DNA from: Vibrio aphrogenes
Lineage (GTDB): Bacteria > Pseudomonadota > Gammaproteobacteria > Enterobacterales > Vibrionaceae
Reading direction: 5' to 3'
NCBI RefSeq assembly: GCF_002157735.2
Contig: NZ_AP018690.1
Location: 248,001-312,000, forward strand
DNA: 64,000 nucleotides
The notes beneath the pieces are model-generated. The model searched no databases, was not told where the DNA came from, and worked only from the letters and a program-made list of their open reading frames with translations. Shown piece after piece: positions 51,978 through 60,521 of the stretch. The translations under genes were made by a program, and so were the position numbers. Numbering within the stretch: position 1 is the stretch's first letter; every line of letters starts with the position of its first letter.

Positions 51978-52811
51978 ATGGAATCGGGAAGTGAATATCG
52001 TGATGTTTTTTATGTGTCAGATGGGACAGCGATCACATCGGAAACTCTGGGTCATGTGGTACTTGGTCAGTTTCCATTACAGATCTCACAAACAACTTTA
52101 CCTTTTGTCGAGAGTGAGGCTCGGGCAGAGCACGTCAAAAACTTGATTGACCAAAAATATCAACAAAGCGGACAACGTCCTTTAGTGTTTTTTTCTATTG
52201 TCCTGCCAGAAGTTAAAGCCATTATTGAACAATCAGAAGGGCTGCTATATGACGTATTGAATGCGTTAGTCGAGCCGTTAAAACGTGACTTAGGCTTAGA
52301 ACCTAGCCCGCAATTACATCGCTCACACAGTATTGAAAAAGATTTGGCCAGCTATCAAAACCGAATTGCAGCGGTGGAGTACACCTTGGCACATGACGAT
52401 GGAGTCTCGCTCTCTAATTTAGAACAAGCCGATATTATTTTATTAGGCGTATCGCGCTGTGGTAAGACCCCGACCAGTTTATATTTGGCGATGCAATTTG
52501 GTATTCGAGCGGTCAATTACCCATTTATAGAAGATGATATGACGAAATTAACCTTACCCAAAGAAATTGAGCCATATCGCTTTAAGACCTTTGGTTTAAC
52601 GATTGATAGCGAGCGGCTTATGGCGATTCGACATGAGCGATATGCCGATAGTGAATACGCCAGCCAGCAACAGTGCGAAAAAGAGCTCAATCGTGTGGAA
52701 TCGTTATTTCGCCGAGAAGCCATTCCATATTTAAATACCACCACATTATCGGTTGAAGAAATATCGACGCGCTTGCTTGAACTTAGTGGCCTGAAGCGCA
52801 GTATGTGGTAA
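51978..52811 (+). CDS. ppsR: PEP synthase regulatory protein (kinase/pyrophosphorylase, DUF299)
   Basis: The 277-residue protein opens with [27 protein letters not shown], the family start, and has the P-loop [19 protein letters not shown] (~155-173) and the C-terminal [43 protein letters not shown] proteins inactivate PpsA by ADP-dependent phosphorylation of a Thr and reactivate it by phosphorolysis. The gene is divergent from ppsA, the normal arrangement in gammaproteobacteria. AAGGAT precedes the ATG. Length is normal. Confidence 0.96.
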   Translation: MESGSEYRDVFYVSDGTAITSETLGHVVLGQFPLQISQTTLPFVESEARAEHVKNLIDQKYQQSGQRPLVFFSIVLPEVKAIIEQSEGLLYDVLNALVEPLKRDLGLEPSPQLHRSHSIEKDLASYQNRIAAVEYTLAHDDGVSLSNLEQADIILLGVSRCGKTPTSLYLAMQFGIRAVNYPFIEDDMTKLTLPKEIEPYRFKTFGLTIDSERLMAIRHERYADSEYASQQQCEKELNRVESLFRREAIPYLNTTTLSVEEISTRLLELSGLKRSMW

Positions 52812-52933
52812 TCAAAGGCTTGAGTGATAACCAGTATATAATGAGGCTTCAGTATGGCCTATTTTCGATGCTGAAATCGTTTATAATCGCCTCCTATTTT
52901 TCATCCGGTCTTCCGTTGCTATGATGCGTTGTT

Positions 52934-53692
52934 ATGATTGATTTATTGTTGCAGTTAAAGCCTGATTCCGTTACTACGGTTCAATTCTTCTCATTAATTG
53001 GCCTTAGCGGTATGACTTCAATGCTTAATGTGATCATTGGCGTAGGGGGAGGGGCGACGCTCATTGCTTTTATGATCACCATGATGCCGGCCGCTGCGGT
53101 GATCCCCGTTCATGCGATTGTGCAACTTGGTTCAAATGCGGGAAGAGCCGTATTAATGCGCCGCTATATACAAAAGCAATTCTTAGGTTGGTTTTTTGTC
53201 GGTAGTGTTGTTGGGGCTGTGATTGGCGGTAACCTGGCGTTGAATTTACCTACCCGATATTTAGAACTGATCCTTGCCGTCTTCATTTTGATCAGCAGTT
53301 GGGTTCCTATCAATCTTAGTTTTCGTGGGCGTAATGGTTTAATCGGAGTTGGGCTGTTTACCGCATTTCTTACTATGTTTGTGGGCGCGACCGGACCATT
53401 TTTGATTGCTACGGTAAAGAATATTCTGCCTGATCGGCGAGAGCTTGGCGCAACGATGGCCTGTTTTATGTCGATTCAACATGTGATTAAAGCCGTCGTG
53501 TTTGGGCTGTTGGGGTTTGCTTATCAAGAATGGTTAGGTGTGATTGGGCTTATGATTGTGGTCGGGTTTGTTGGCACTTACCTAGGCAAAAAAGTCCTCG
53601 ATCGAGTGTCGAATAAGCACTTCCATGTTGTGCTTAAACTGGCATTATCGCTGATAGCATTTAATTTAATTTGGAGCTTTTTTAACGCTTAA
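52934..53692 (+). CDS. TSUP-family (TauE/SafE-like) permease
   Basis: The 252-residue membrane protein has about seven to eight hydrophobic segments in two halves, with MLNVIIGVGGGATLIAFM near the start and FVGATGPFLIATVKNILPDRRELGATMA in the second half, the paired motifs of the sulfite exporter TauE/SafE family. Such proteins move sulfite, sulfoacetate or other organic anions. The ribosome site is weak (no clear AGGA in the 15 nt before the ATG). The 18-bp tandem repeat after the stop separates it from a convergent PACE gene. Confidence 0.85.
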   Translation: MIDLLLQLKPDSVTTVQFFSLIGLSGMTSMLNVIIGVGGGATLIAFMITMMPAAAVIPVHAIVQLGSNAGRAVLMRRYIQKQFLGWFFVGSVVGAVIGGNLALNLPTRYLELILAVFILISSWVPINLSFRGRNGLIGVGLFTAFLTMFVGATGPFLIATVKNILPDRRELGATMACFMSIQHVIKAVVFGLLGFAYQEWLGVIGLMIVVGFVGTYLGKKVLDRVSNKHFHVVLKLALSLIAFNLIWSFFNA

Positions 53693-53707
53693 TAGATACA
53701 AATTCAC

Positions 53708-53743
53708 AAGCCTATAGATGTTAACAAGCTTATAGATGTTAAC
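53708..53743. repeat. 18-bp tandem duplication between convergent genes
   Basis: AAGCCTATAGATGTTAAC (53708-53725) is repeated at 53726-53743 with one change. The second copy overlaps the stop codon of the PACE gene. Confidence 0.9.
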
Positions 53744-54170
53744 AAGCCGCCGATTTATTGTGTGGTACTGGGAAAATTTTATCGTAGGCTAAGTTATAAA
53801 CAAACGCATAAACCAGATAGAAAACCACCATTCCTAAATCAAGAATAAAAGCGTCTATCATGGTGATGTTTAGCCACCAAGCCATAATCGGTATAGTGAT
53901 AAATAGCAAACCAAACTCAAATAAGATGGCATGCAGAACGCGCACTTTGGCACTTTTATGTAAGTGACCGGTGCGTTTTACCATCACTTTATCAAACAGG
54001 ATGTTGTAAAAATAATTCCACACGGTTGCGATAATGGAAAACAGCACCGCCAGCACACCAATTTTGCCGGTATCCATATCCAATAGTTTGCTCACACCAA
54101 AGATTAAGATGATTAATCCTAATAATTCAAAGCCTACTGTGTGTCTGATTCTGTCTAATTTAGTGCGCAT
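53739..54170 (-). CDS. PACE-family (AceI-like) multidrug efflux protein
   Basis: The 143-residue protein has four membrane segments in two tandem bacterial transmembrane pair domains: RIRHTVGFELLGLIILI near the start and RVLHAILFEFGLLFITIPIMAW in the second half, each with the conserved Glu in FELLG/FEFGL. PACE pumps export chlorhexidine, acriflavine and short diamines using the proton gradient. It is divergent from a LysR gene (311 nt), and AceI genes are often controlled by such a neighbour. The end SAAC overlaps an 18-bp repeat. Confidence 0.9.
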   Translation of the reverse strand: MRTKLDRIRHTVGFELLGLIILIFGVSKLLDMDTGKIGVLAVLFSIIATVWNYFYNILFDKVMVKRTGHLHKSAKVRVLHAILFEFGLLFITIPIMAWWLNITMIDAFILDLGMVVFYLVYAFVYNLAYDKIFPVPHNKSAAC

Positions 54171-54289
54171 TACTTTCTCTGACCTTTTTCATTGTGACGT
54201 TTATTGTCTGATATGAGACATATCCCGCTATTATTAATGTTTATTTGGATATATGGTAGTTATTAACTATCTATATTTTAGATGGAAAG

Positions 54290-54342
54290 ATGAATTTTAA
54301 ATAGGATGGTGGGTTTTAAATAGAAGGGTGGATTTTATAGGC
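54290..54342. repeat. 19-bp imperfect tandem units upstream of the LysR gene
   Basis: GATGAATTTTAAATAG, GGTGGGTTTTAAATAG and GGTGGATTTTATAG start at 54290, 54309 and 54328. Confidence 0.75.
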
Positions 54343-54411
54343 TAAGTAAGGTCTTGGATAAAAGAACACACAAGATAAACAGCAACTAAGAAAGAAGATA
54401 AAAACCAGATC

Positions 54412-54453
54412 AGAGAGAACACGTTAGAGAGAACAAGCTAGAGAGCGAACCAA
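54412..54453. repeat. 14-bp tandem units in the LysR leader
   Basis: AGAGAGAACACGTT, AGAGAGAACAAGCT and AGAGAGCGAACC start at 54412, 54426 and 54440, just before the ribosome site. Together with the 54290 array they fill much of the 311-nt divergent region. Confidence 0.8.
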
Positions 54454-54481
54454 CAGCCTGAGTCAATAAAAAGGAATAACC

Positions 54482-55375
54482 GTGCGATTTTCAATTGAAC
54501 AATTACAAGCTTTTGTGGCTTCGGCCGAACAAGGATCGTTTTCTGCCGCTGCGCGTCATTTAGGCAAAGCACAATCGGTGGTGAGTACTGCAGTTGCGAA
54601 TTTAGAAGCGGATCTTAACCTCATGCTATTTAATCGCACGAGTCGCTCTCCTAAGTTAACTGTGCATGGAGAAGTGTTGCTGGTCAAAGCGAGAAGAATA
54701 TTGAATGAATGCGGTATTTTTCTAGCCGCGGCAGACGGTTATCAAACGGGGTTAGAAGAAAAAATAACCTTGGTGGTTGAATCGATGGCAATGACTTACT
54801 CAGTGGCACAAGCCCTCGCCAATTTTGAAAAAGAGTATCCTTTCGTAGAAGTGGAGATTTTACATGTCCATGAAGGTGAAGTGTTGGAATTTATCCGACA
54901 AGGGCGAGCACAATTAGCCATTATGCAACAGTTAGAGTTTCTCTATCCTGGTGAAATCGAAGTGCATGGCTTAGGGTTGCTGGAGTTTTGGTGTGTGACA
55001 GGCATGGAGCATGTGTTAGCGCAAGAAACCAAAATCACCTGGCAAATGTTAGAGCGACAACGTCAGTTTTTAGTATCAGGCCGATATGGTAAAGACACCG
55101 CACGTTGGCGAGTATCTGATTTGGTTTGGAGAACGGAAAGCGCTTATTCCACTATTCCTCTTTTACAACGTGGCTTGGGGTGGGCATCGTTACCAGCAGA
55201 TATGGTGCGTGATTTAGTACATTCGAAACAGCTCAAGCGCTTGGATCTCGGGTTTGAATCTCAAGCTTGGCAACAAGGTATTGATCTTATTTGGTCTACA
55301 CAGCATCCGTTAGGGCAAGCCAGCCGAACATTATTAGAAAAAATAAAACAAGTTCACTTGAAAGAAGAAGGCTAA
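54482..55375 (+). CDS. LysR-family regulator, probably of the PACE pump
   Basis: A winged helix (SIEQLQAFVASAEQGSFSAAARHLGKAQSVVSTAVANLEADLNLMLFNRTSRSPKLT) is followed by a LysR effector domain. The start codon is GTG with AAGGA upstream. It is divergent from the PACE efflux gene, so it is a candidate AceR-type activator; that role is inferred from position. The leader contains two tandem-repeat arrays. The length of 297 residues is typical. Confidence 0.9.
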   Translation: MRFSIEQLQAFVASAEQGSFSAAARHLGKAQSVVSTAVANLEADLNLMLFNRTSRSPKLTVHGEVLLVKARRILNECGIFLAAADGYQTGLEEKITLVVESMAMTYSVAQALANFEKEYPFVEVEILHVHEGEVLEFIRQGRAQLAIMQQLEFLYPGEIEVHGLGLLEFWCVTGMEHVLAQETKITWQMLERQRQFLVSGRYGKDTARWRVSDLVWRTESAYSTIPLLQRGLGWASLPADMVRDLVHSKQLKRLDLGFESQAWQQGIDLIWSTQHPLGQASRTLLEKIKQVHLKEEG

Positions 55376-55809
55376 TTCTAGTCAATGTTACTCATAATGC
55401 CTATTCATTAAAATATTTAAAAATCAGTTGGTTACTTTATTTTTTAACGGTTGGGTTGATGAGTTTACATTGTAAATTGATGGTTTTTCTTGCTGAAAAT
55501 AGGCTCGAATAGCATCGTTAATTTGACGAGTCTCTCAACCAATCATGAATGAAGTGATGCGCTGAATCATTTTCTACTATGAAGGCAATAGATTCACCCG
55601 CTCTATGGATTAATCAAATGGGGGAGCCAGTCTTAAGTTTAATAACAATTTCGTGATAAATATTTTAAAAATAGAGGTTTTTCCCTACATTTTCTTATCT
55701 TTTGGTTAATAATGATTTGGTGTTGAACAAAATACTTGATAGGGTTTGCTGAACTTTTCGTTTATTTGGTTGTGCTAGGGCATTTTATTTTTTTAAAGGC
55801 TATCTTGTT
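55376..55809. other. 434-nt gap before ktrA, nothing assignable
   Basis: AT-rich sequence with short non-coding frames. I see no strong terminator, RNA gene or operator. It probably contains the ktrAB promoter near its right end. Confidence 0.4.
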
Positions 55810-56472
55810 ATGAAATCTTCTAATAAGCAATTTGCAATAATTGGCTTAGGTCGTTTTGGTCGTTCAGTTTGTGAAGAGTTATGCGATGCGGGAGCAGAAG
55901 TGCTTGCTGTTGATATTAATGAAGAAAGGGTACGAGCGGTTTCTAATATAGCCATTAATGCGGTTGTGGCTAATTGCACTAATGAAGAAACAGCGAAAGA
56001 ATTGAAACTTGAAGAATACGATATGGTGATGGTCGCTATTGGTTCGGATGTCAATGCCAGTATTTTGACGACTCTTGTGATTAAAGAACTTGGAGCAAAA
56101 AACGTCTGGGTAAAGGCGAATGATAAATTTCATGCCAAGATTCTACAAAAAATCGGTGCGGACCATGTGATTTTACCTGAACGCGATATGGGCGTTCGAG
56201 TGGCTCGTAAAATGTTAGATAGACGCGTGTTTGACTTTCACGATATTGGTAGTGGGTTAGCGATCAGCGAAATTGTTATTGCGCTGAAAAATATGGGGAA
56301 AAAGTTGGGCGATTTGTCTTTATGTAAAGACCCCGATATGAAAGTGCTTGCGATTAAGCGAGGCTCTGAAATTTTGGATTCACCCGATTATGACACCGCA
56401 TTAGAGATGGGCGATATTCTCTTTATCATTGGTCCACAAGATGCGATGGCCCATAGAATGAAATCAATGTAA
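55810..56472 (+). CDS. ktrA: KtrA, RCK-type regulatory subunit of K+ uptake system
   Basis: The 220-residue cytosolic protein has an N-terminal Rossmann RCK_N domain (FAIIGLGRFGRSVCEELCDAGAEVLAVDINEERV) and a C-terminal RCK_C domain ending GDILFIIGPQDA. An octameric ring of KtrA binds ATP/ADP and gates KtrB. The ribosome site is modest (AAAGG ~10 nt upstream). ktrB follows after 12 nt. Ktr was first characterised in Vibrio alginolyticus, consistent with the host. Confidence 0.95.
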   Translation: MKSSNKQFAIIGLGRFGRSVCEELCDAGAEVLAVDINEERVRAVSNIAINAVVANCTNEETAKELKLEEYDMVMVAIGSDVNASILTTLVIKELGAKNVWVKANDKFHAKILQKIGADHVILPERDMGVRVARKMLDRRVFDFHDIGSGLAISEIVIALKNMGKKLGDLSLCKDPDMKVLAIKRGSEILDSPDYDTALEMGDILFIIGPQDAMAHRMKSM

Positions 56473-56484
56473 TGGGTTGAGCTC

Positions 56485-57852
56485 ATGAAGCTATTAGAAA
56501 CGCGTGGTTCAGTCTTTACGATTAAGCAAGATGGTGAGAAGAAAGGATGGTCAGAGCCTAAGATCATTTTGGGCAGCTTCATGTCCATTTTAATTCCAGC
56601 GGCTATCTTATTGACTTTACCGGTATTTTCGGTATCAGGTTTGTCTTTTTCTGATGCGCTTTTTACTGCAACCTCTGCGATTAGTGTGACAGGGTTAGGG
56701 GTTGTCGATACAGGGCAACATTTTACCTTAGAAGGTCAAATATTGCTGATGTTATTGATGCAAATTGGTGGTTTAGGACAAATGACCTTGTCTGCCGTCT
56801 TATTGTATCTTTTTGGCGTTCGTTTAAGTTTAAAACAGCAAGCGGTAGCAAAAGAGGCTTTAGGACAAGATAGAACCGTCAATTTGAAAAAATTAGTGAC
56901 CAGAATCATTATTTTTGCCTGTATTGCGGAATTAATTGGCATGATCATTTTGGCTTTTACTTGGGTTCCCGAATTGGGCTGGACAAAAGGCTTATATTAT
57001 TCTTTATTTCATGCGGTTTCAGCCTTTAATAACGCAGGGTTTTCACTCTTTTCCGATAGCATGATGGGTTATGTGGCAGCTCCAGCGGTAGTGGTGCCAC
57101 TTGCGGGTTTGTTTATTATTGGTGGTATTGGTTTCACTGTGGTGATGGATGTTGCGACAAATTGGCGTCGCGGTTTTCGTTATTTCAATTTACATACCAA
57201 AATTATGTTAACGGCGACACCACTGTTACTGCTTTTTGGTACGGTGGTGTTCTGGTTATTGGAACATAATAATCCAGAAACGATGGCCAATTTATCTGAA
57301 GGTGGACAATGGTTAGCGGCATTTTTTCAATCAGCTACGGCACGTACCGCAGGGTTTAATAGCGTTGATATTGCACACCTTACTCAGCCAGCATTACTTA
57401 TCATGATCGTCCTGATGCTTATTGGTGCAGGTTCCACCTCTACCGGGGGGGGGATTAAAGTGTCTACATTCGTTGTGGCCGTTGTGGCTACTTGGGCTTT
57501 TTTAAGACAAAAACAACATGCGGTTTTATTTAGGCGCACCATAGGTTGGCCTAGAGTCACTCGAGCTTTAGCGATTATTGTTGTCAGTGGCATCATTTTA
57601 ACCGTCTCAATGTTTATATTGATGCTGACGGAAAAAGCAACCTTTAGCCAAGTGATGTTTGAAGTTATTTCTGCTTTTGCTACGGTGGGCGTTTCTGCTG
57701 GATTGACTGCTCAATTATCTGAGCCCGGTAAATATATCATGGTGGTTGTGATGATTATTGGGCGTATTGGGCCTTTGACACTGGCTTATATGTTAGCCAA
57801 ACCACAACCCACATTATTGAAATACCCTGAAGATAACGTTTTAACGGGATAA
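56485..57852 (+). CDS. ktrB: KtrB, Na+-dependent K+ translocating subunit
   Basis: The 455-residue membrane protein has four MPM repeats with the selectivity-filter segments ATSAISVTGLGVV, HAVSAFNNAGFSLF, SATARTAGFNSV and SAFATVGVSAGLT, each with a central Gly. The intramembrane loop GAGSTSTGGGIKVSTF is the gate region. With KtrA it takes up K+ driven by Na+, important for osmotic adaptation. GAG precedes the ATG. Length matches Vibrio KtrB. Confidence 0.95.
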   Translation: MKLLETRGSVFTIKQDGEKKGWSEPKIILGSFMSILIPAAILLTLPVFSVSGLSFSDALFTATSAISVTGLGVVDTGQHFTLEGQILLMLLMQIGGLGQMTLSAVLLYLFGVRLSLKQQAVAKEALGQDRTVNLKKLVTRIIIFACIAELIGMIILAFTWVPELGWTKGLYYSLFHAVSAFNNAGFSLFSDSMMGYVAAPAVVVPLAGLFIIGGIGFTVVMDVATNWRRGFRYFNLHTKIMLTATPLLLLFGTVVFWLLEHNNPETMANLSEGGQWLAAFFQSATARTAGFNSVDIAHLTQPALLIMIVLMLIGAGSTSTGGGIKVSTFVVAVVATWAFLRQKQHAVLFRRTIGWPRVTRALAIIVVSGIILTVSMFILMLTEKATFSQVMFEVISAFATVGVSAGLTAQLSEPGKYIMVVVMIIGRIGPLTLAYMLAKPQPTLLKYPEDNVLTG

Positions 57853-57942
57853 TGGCGTTTTATATGATTCAAGTCATTGATAATAAAACGTTAAAGGGTA
57901 AAGGTTGAACAAAATTGCTCAACGCTATTAACGAGGTAATAA

Positions 57943-58341
57943 ATGCGCACAATAGGTAATATTATATGGTTTCTGCTAGGTGGCGTCATTATGGGGCTAT
58001 GCTGGTGGTTAGCGGGTCTACTTTGTATCGTTAGTATCATCTGTATTCCATGGGCGAAATCCTGTTTTGTGATTGGGAAATTTACGTTTTTTCCATTTGG
58101 TAAAGAAGCGGTCAAACGTAATGAGCTAACCTTTAAAGATGATATTGGAACCGGCTTTTTAGGATTGCTCGGCAATATCGTATGGTTTATCTTTGCTGGT
58201 ATTTGGTTGGCAATCGGACACTTAACGTCTGCTGTTGCCTGCTTTGTGACCATTATCGGGATCCCTTTTGGTATTCAACATATCAAATTGGCGTTAATAT
58301 CACTCGCTCCGATCGGTCAAACTATTATTAAAAAGCCATAA
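57943..58341 (+). CDS. YccF-domain inner membrane protein
   Basis: The 132-residue protein has two repeats of the YccF (DUF307) pattern: GNIIWFLLGGVIMGLCWWLAGLLCIVSIICIPWAKSCFVIGKFTFFPFG and GNIVWFIFAGIWLAIGHLTSAVACFVTIIGIPFGIQHIKLA. Both carry the invariant IPWA/IPFG turn. About four membrane segments. Function unknown in the family. AGGT precedes the ATG; 90 nt after ktrB, so possibly in the same transcript. Confidence 0.9.
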   Translation: MRTIGNIIWFLLGGVIMGLCWWLAGLLCIVSIICIPWAKSCFVIGKFTFFPFGKEAVKRNELTFKDDIGTGFLGLLGNIVWFIFAGIWLAIGHLTSAVACFVTIIGIPFGIQHIKLALISLAPIGQTIIKKP

Positions 58342-58397
58342 TATTCAATTATTAAAAGCGATAGTATTTAATCAGCGGCATGCTCTAAGAGGTTAAT

Positions 58398-58796
58398 ATG
58401 CAAGCACAAGTTAAATGGGTTGATGGGTTTCAATTTATCGGGGAATCTCAATCTGGTCATTCTGTCATTATGGATGGTAATGGTGGTAAAACGGCTCCAA
58501 GTCCGATGGAAATGGTATTGATGGCAGCTGGTGGCTGCAGCTCTGTTGATGTGGTGGATGGGCTAAAATCTAGTGGTCAAAAAGTGCACTCTTGTGTTGC
58601 CAAACTGACTTCTGAGCGCCGAGACACCGCGCCAAAATTATTCACAGCGATCAATATTCACTTTGAGTTAACCGGTGAAGAGCTTGATGAAAAGGCCATT
58701 GAAAAAGCGGTCTCAGAATCACTTGAAAAATATTGCTCAGTTTGTCTAATGTTAGGTGCTGGCGTAACCATGACGCACAGTTGGAGCATTGCATAA
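58398..58796 (+). CDS. OsmC-family protein, YhfA-like
   Basis: The 132-residue protein has SPMEMVLMAAGGCSSVDVVDGLKSSGQ and a C-terminal KYCSVCLMLG, the two cysteine-bearing segments of the OsmC/Ohr fold. The pattern is close to E. coli YhfA rather than Ohr. OsmC-type proteins reduce organic hydroperoxides with the two cysteines, but YhfA members have not been assigned a role. AGAGG precedes the ATG. Single gene or end of the ktrAB-yccF transcript (57-nt gap). Confidence 0.88.
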   Translation: MQAQVKWVDGFQFIGESQSGHSVIMDGNGGKTAPSPMEMVLMAAGGCSSVDVVDGLKSSGQKVHSCVAKLTSERRDTAPKLFTAINIHFELTGEELDEKAIEKAVSESLEKYCSVCLMLGAGVTMTHSWSIA

Positions 58797-58910
58797 AAAG
58801 TTAACTTTATTCAGAAAGAGAAAAAAACTTTGCTGGAGAGTTGATTTTAGTAGATATCTTTATTTAAATGTTTGATAGTAATACTTTATTGGATGATTGG
58901 AGAAACCCTT

Positions 58911-59072
58911 ATGGACAACAAACTGGTTGCGATTATATTGGCTGTGCTACTTCCACCGGTAGCAGTATTCTTGAAATGCGGTGTAGGTAAAGATTTACTT
59001 ATTAACATTGTTTTATGTTTCTTATTCTTCTTCCCTGCCATGATTCATGCTTTATGGGTAGTGACTAAGTAG
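58911..59072 (+). CDS. YqaE/Pmp3-family small membrane protein
   Basis: The 53-residue protein starts MDNKLVAIILAVLLPPVAVFLKCGVGKDLLINIVLC and has two membrane helices, the full Pmp3/UPF0057 fold. Such proteins affect membrane potential and stress tolerance. GGAGAAA 8 nt upstream supports ATG 58911; 13 in-frame codons upstream lack a site. A terminator follows. Confidence 0.9.
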   Translation: MDNKLVAIILAVLLPPVAVFLKCGVGKDLLINIVLCFLFFFPAMIHALWVVTK

Positions 59073-59094
59073 CGTTTCAACAAACTTTATTCAT

Positions 59095-59124
59095 ACGCCT
59101 CATACTTCTGTGTGAGGCGTTTTT
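59095..59124 (+). terminator. Terminator after yqaE
   Basis: ACGCCTCATAC pairs with GTGTGAGGCGT around TTCT, followed by TTTTATTT. Confidence 0.9.
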
Positions 59125-59168
59125 ATTTCACCAGATACTTTAGTGATACGTGTTTTGAAAGGAAGACT

Positions 59169-59876
59169 GTGCAATACATAAAAATTAAAGAGTCGATTGT
59201 TGAGCAAATTGAATCTGGTCAGTTACTTCCTGGTCAAAAATTGCCTTCGGAGCGAATACTTGCGGAATCATTTGCGACCACGCGTGTGACATTAAGAGAA
59301 GCGCTCTCTTTGTTGGAAGCCGAAGGGGTTGTATACCGAGAAGACCGACGAGGTTGGTTCATTTCACCTGAACCATTGCGTTATGACCCTCAGCAAGGTT
59401 TTGATTTTGAAAAAATGGCGTTAACTCAAGGTCGAGTTGCAACGACTCAGTTATTGAGCGCTAAATCAATGTTGGCAACGAAATCCGCCACGACACTCTT
59501 AGACTTGCCTCCTTTTAGCCAGGTGTATTGTTTTCAGCGTGTCTTACATTTAGATAAAAGGCCGGTTGCTTATGTCGTTCAGTATGTTCGAGCCGATCGC
59601 TTTCCTGAACTGTTAAAACAAAACTTAGAGGTGCCTCTTGCTGAGCTTTATCGACGGTATTATCAGCAACACTATCAACAGGTTTATTACCGACTGGCTG
59701 CGGCTTCTTTATCCGGTGAAATGGCTCAAATGTTGCGTGCAACCTCAGGGAGTCCTTCTACTTTAATTGAGCGTGTGCATTTCAATGAACAAGCTGAAAA
59801 GATTGATTGCGCCTTTGAATATTGGCGTCATGATGCCATGTGTATTGAGTCTGTTGTTTCTTTAAAACAAGATTAA
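59169..59876 (+). CDS. GntR-family regulator with UTRA domain
   Basis: The 235-residue protein has an N-terminal GntR winged helix (SIVEQIESGQLLPGQKLPSERILAESFATTRVTLREALSLLEAEGVVYREDRRGWFISP) and a UTRA ligand-binding domain (ALTQGRVATTQLLSAKSMLATKS through RVHFNEQAEKIDCAFEYWRHDA). GTG 59169 with AAGGAAG upstream is the likely start, placing the helix-turn-helix at the N-terminus as in the family; an upstream ATG overlaps the terminator. It is followed after 16 nt by a Nudix gene that it probably regulates. UTRA ligands are usually sugars, phosphonates or amino acids; here unknown. Confidence 0.87.
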   Translation: MQYIKIKESIVEQIESGQLLPGQKLPSERILAESFATTRVTLREALSLLEAEGVVYREDRRGWFISPEPLRYDPQQGFDFEKMALTQGRVATTQLLSAKSMLATKSATTLLDLPPFSQVYCFQRVLHLDKRPVAYVVQYVRADRFPELLKQNLEVPLAELYRRYYQQHYQQVYYRLAAASLSGEMAQMLRATSGSPSTLIERVHFNEQAEKIDCAFEYWRHDAMCIESVVSLKQD

Positions 59877-59892
59877 GCGAATAAAGCATTTT

Positions 59893-60411
59893 ATGAAATT
59901 ACTCTGTTGTCATGTTCACCCTGATGTTGAGCACATCGAATCTAAACAAATTATTCAACGATTGGCGACTCGCGCGATTGCGATGCATGGGCAAGATATC
60001 TTGTTGCTATACACCGAGCGTTATCATGATTATAGCTTGCCTGGTGGTGGGCTTGATGAAGGCGAAGATCACATTGCGGGCTTAATTCGTGAGCTACAAG
60101 AAGAAACCGGTGCGCAACATATTCGTGATATTCAACCTTTTGGATGTTATGAAGAATATCGTCCTTGGCATAAAGATCAGGCGAATGTCATTCACATGTT
60201 GTCGTATTGCTTTACTTGCCAAGTTGACCGTGAATTAGGGCCAACACGATTTGAAGCGTATGAAATAAAAAATGGTATGAAACCAGTTTGGATAAATATT
60301 CATACCGCGATCGAACACAATATAAAAACCATGAAAGAAAGTCCTAAAAAAGGGCTCTCAATTGAACGTGAAACGTTTTTACTGCAATTAATTGCACAAC
60401 AATTATGTTGA
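59893..60411 (+). CDS. Nudix hydrolase
   Basis: The 172-residue protein has a complete Nudix box, LPGGGLDEGEDHIAGLIRELQEETGA (residues ~53-78), with all metal-binding glutamates in place, unlike the Nudix protein at 658. N-terminal VHPDVEHIESKQIIQRLATRAIAM and C-terminal YEIKNGMKPVWINIHTAIEHN are typical of the family members that act on nucleotide sugars or NDP derivatives, but no substrate can be assigned. It starts 16 nt after the GntR gene and is clearly in its operon. Confidence 0.9.
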   Translation: MKLLCCHVHPDVEHIESKQIIQRLATRAIAMHGQDILLLYTERYHDYSLPGGGLDEGEDHIAGLIRELQEETGAQHIRDIQPFGCYEEYRPWHKDQANVIHMLSYCFTCQVDRELGPTRFEAYEIKNGMKPVWINIHTAIEHNIKTMKESPKKGLSIERETFLLQLIAQQLC

Positions 60412-60521
60412 ATTCAAAAATTGGATGAATATTTCCGAACACATTAAATGGGCAACTATCAATCTGTTGGATTTATGTTAAGGTTTATTGCCTGAGGTTC
60501 AATATAAAAAAGGGCGAACAT

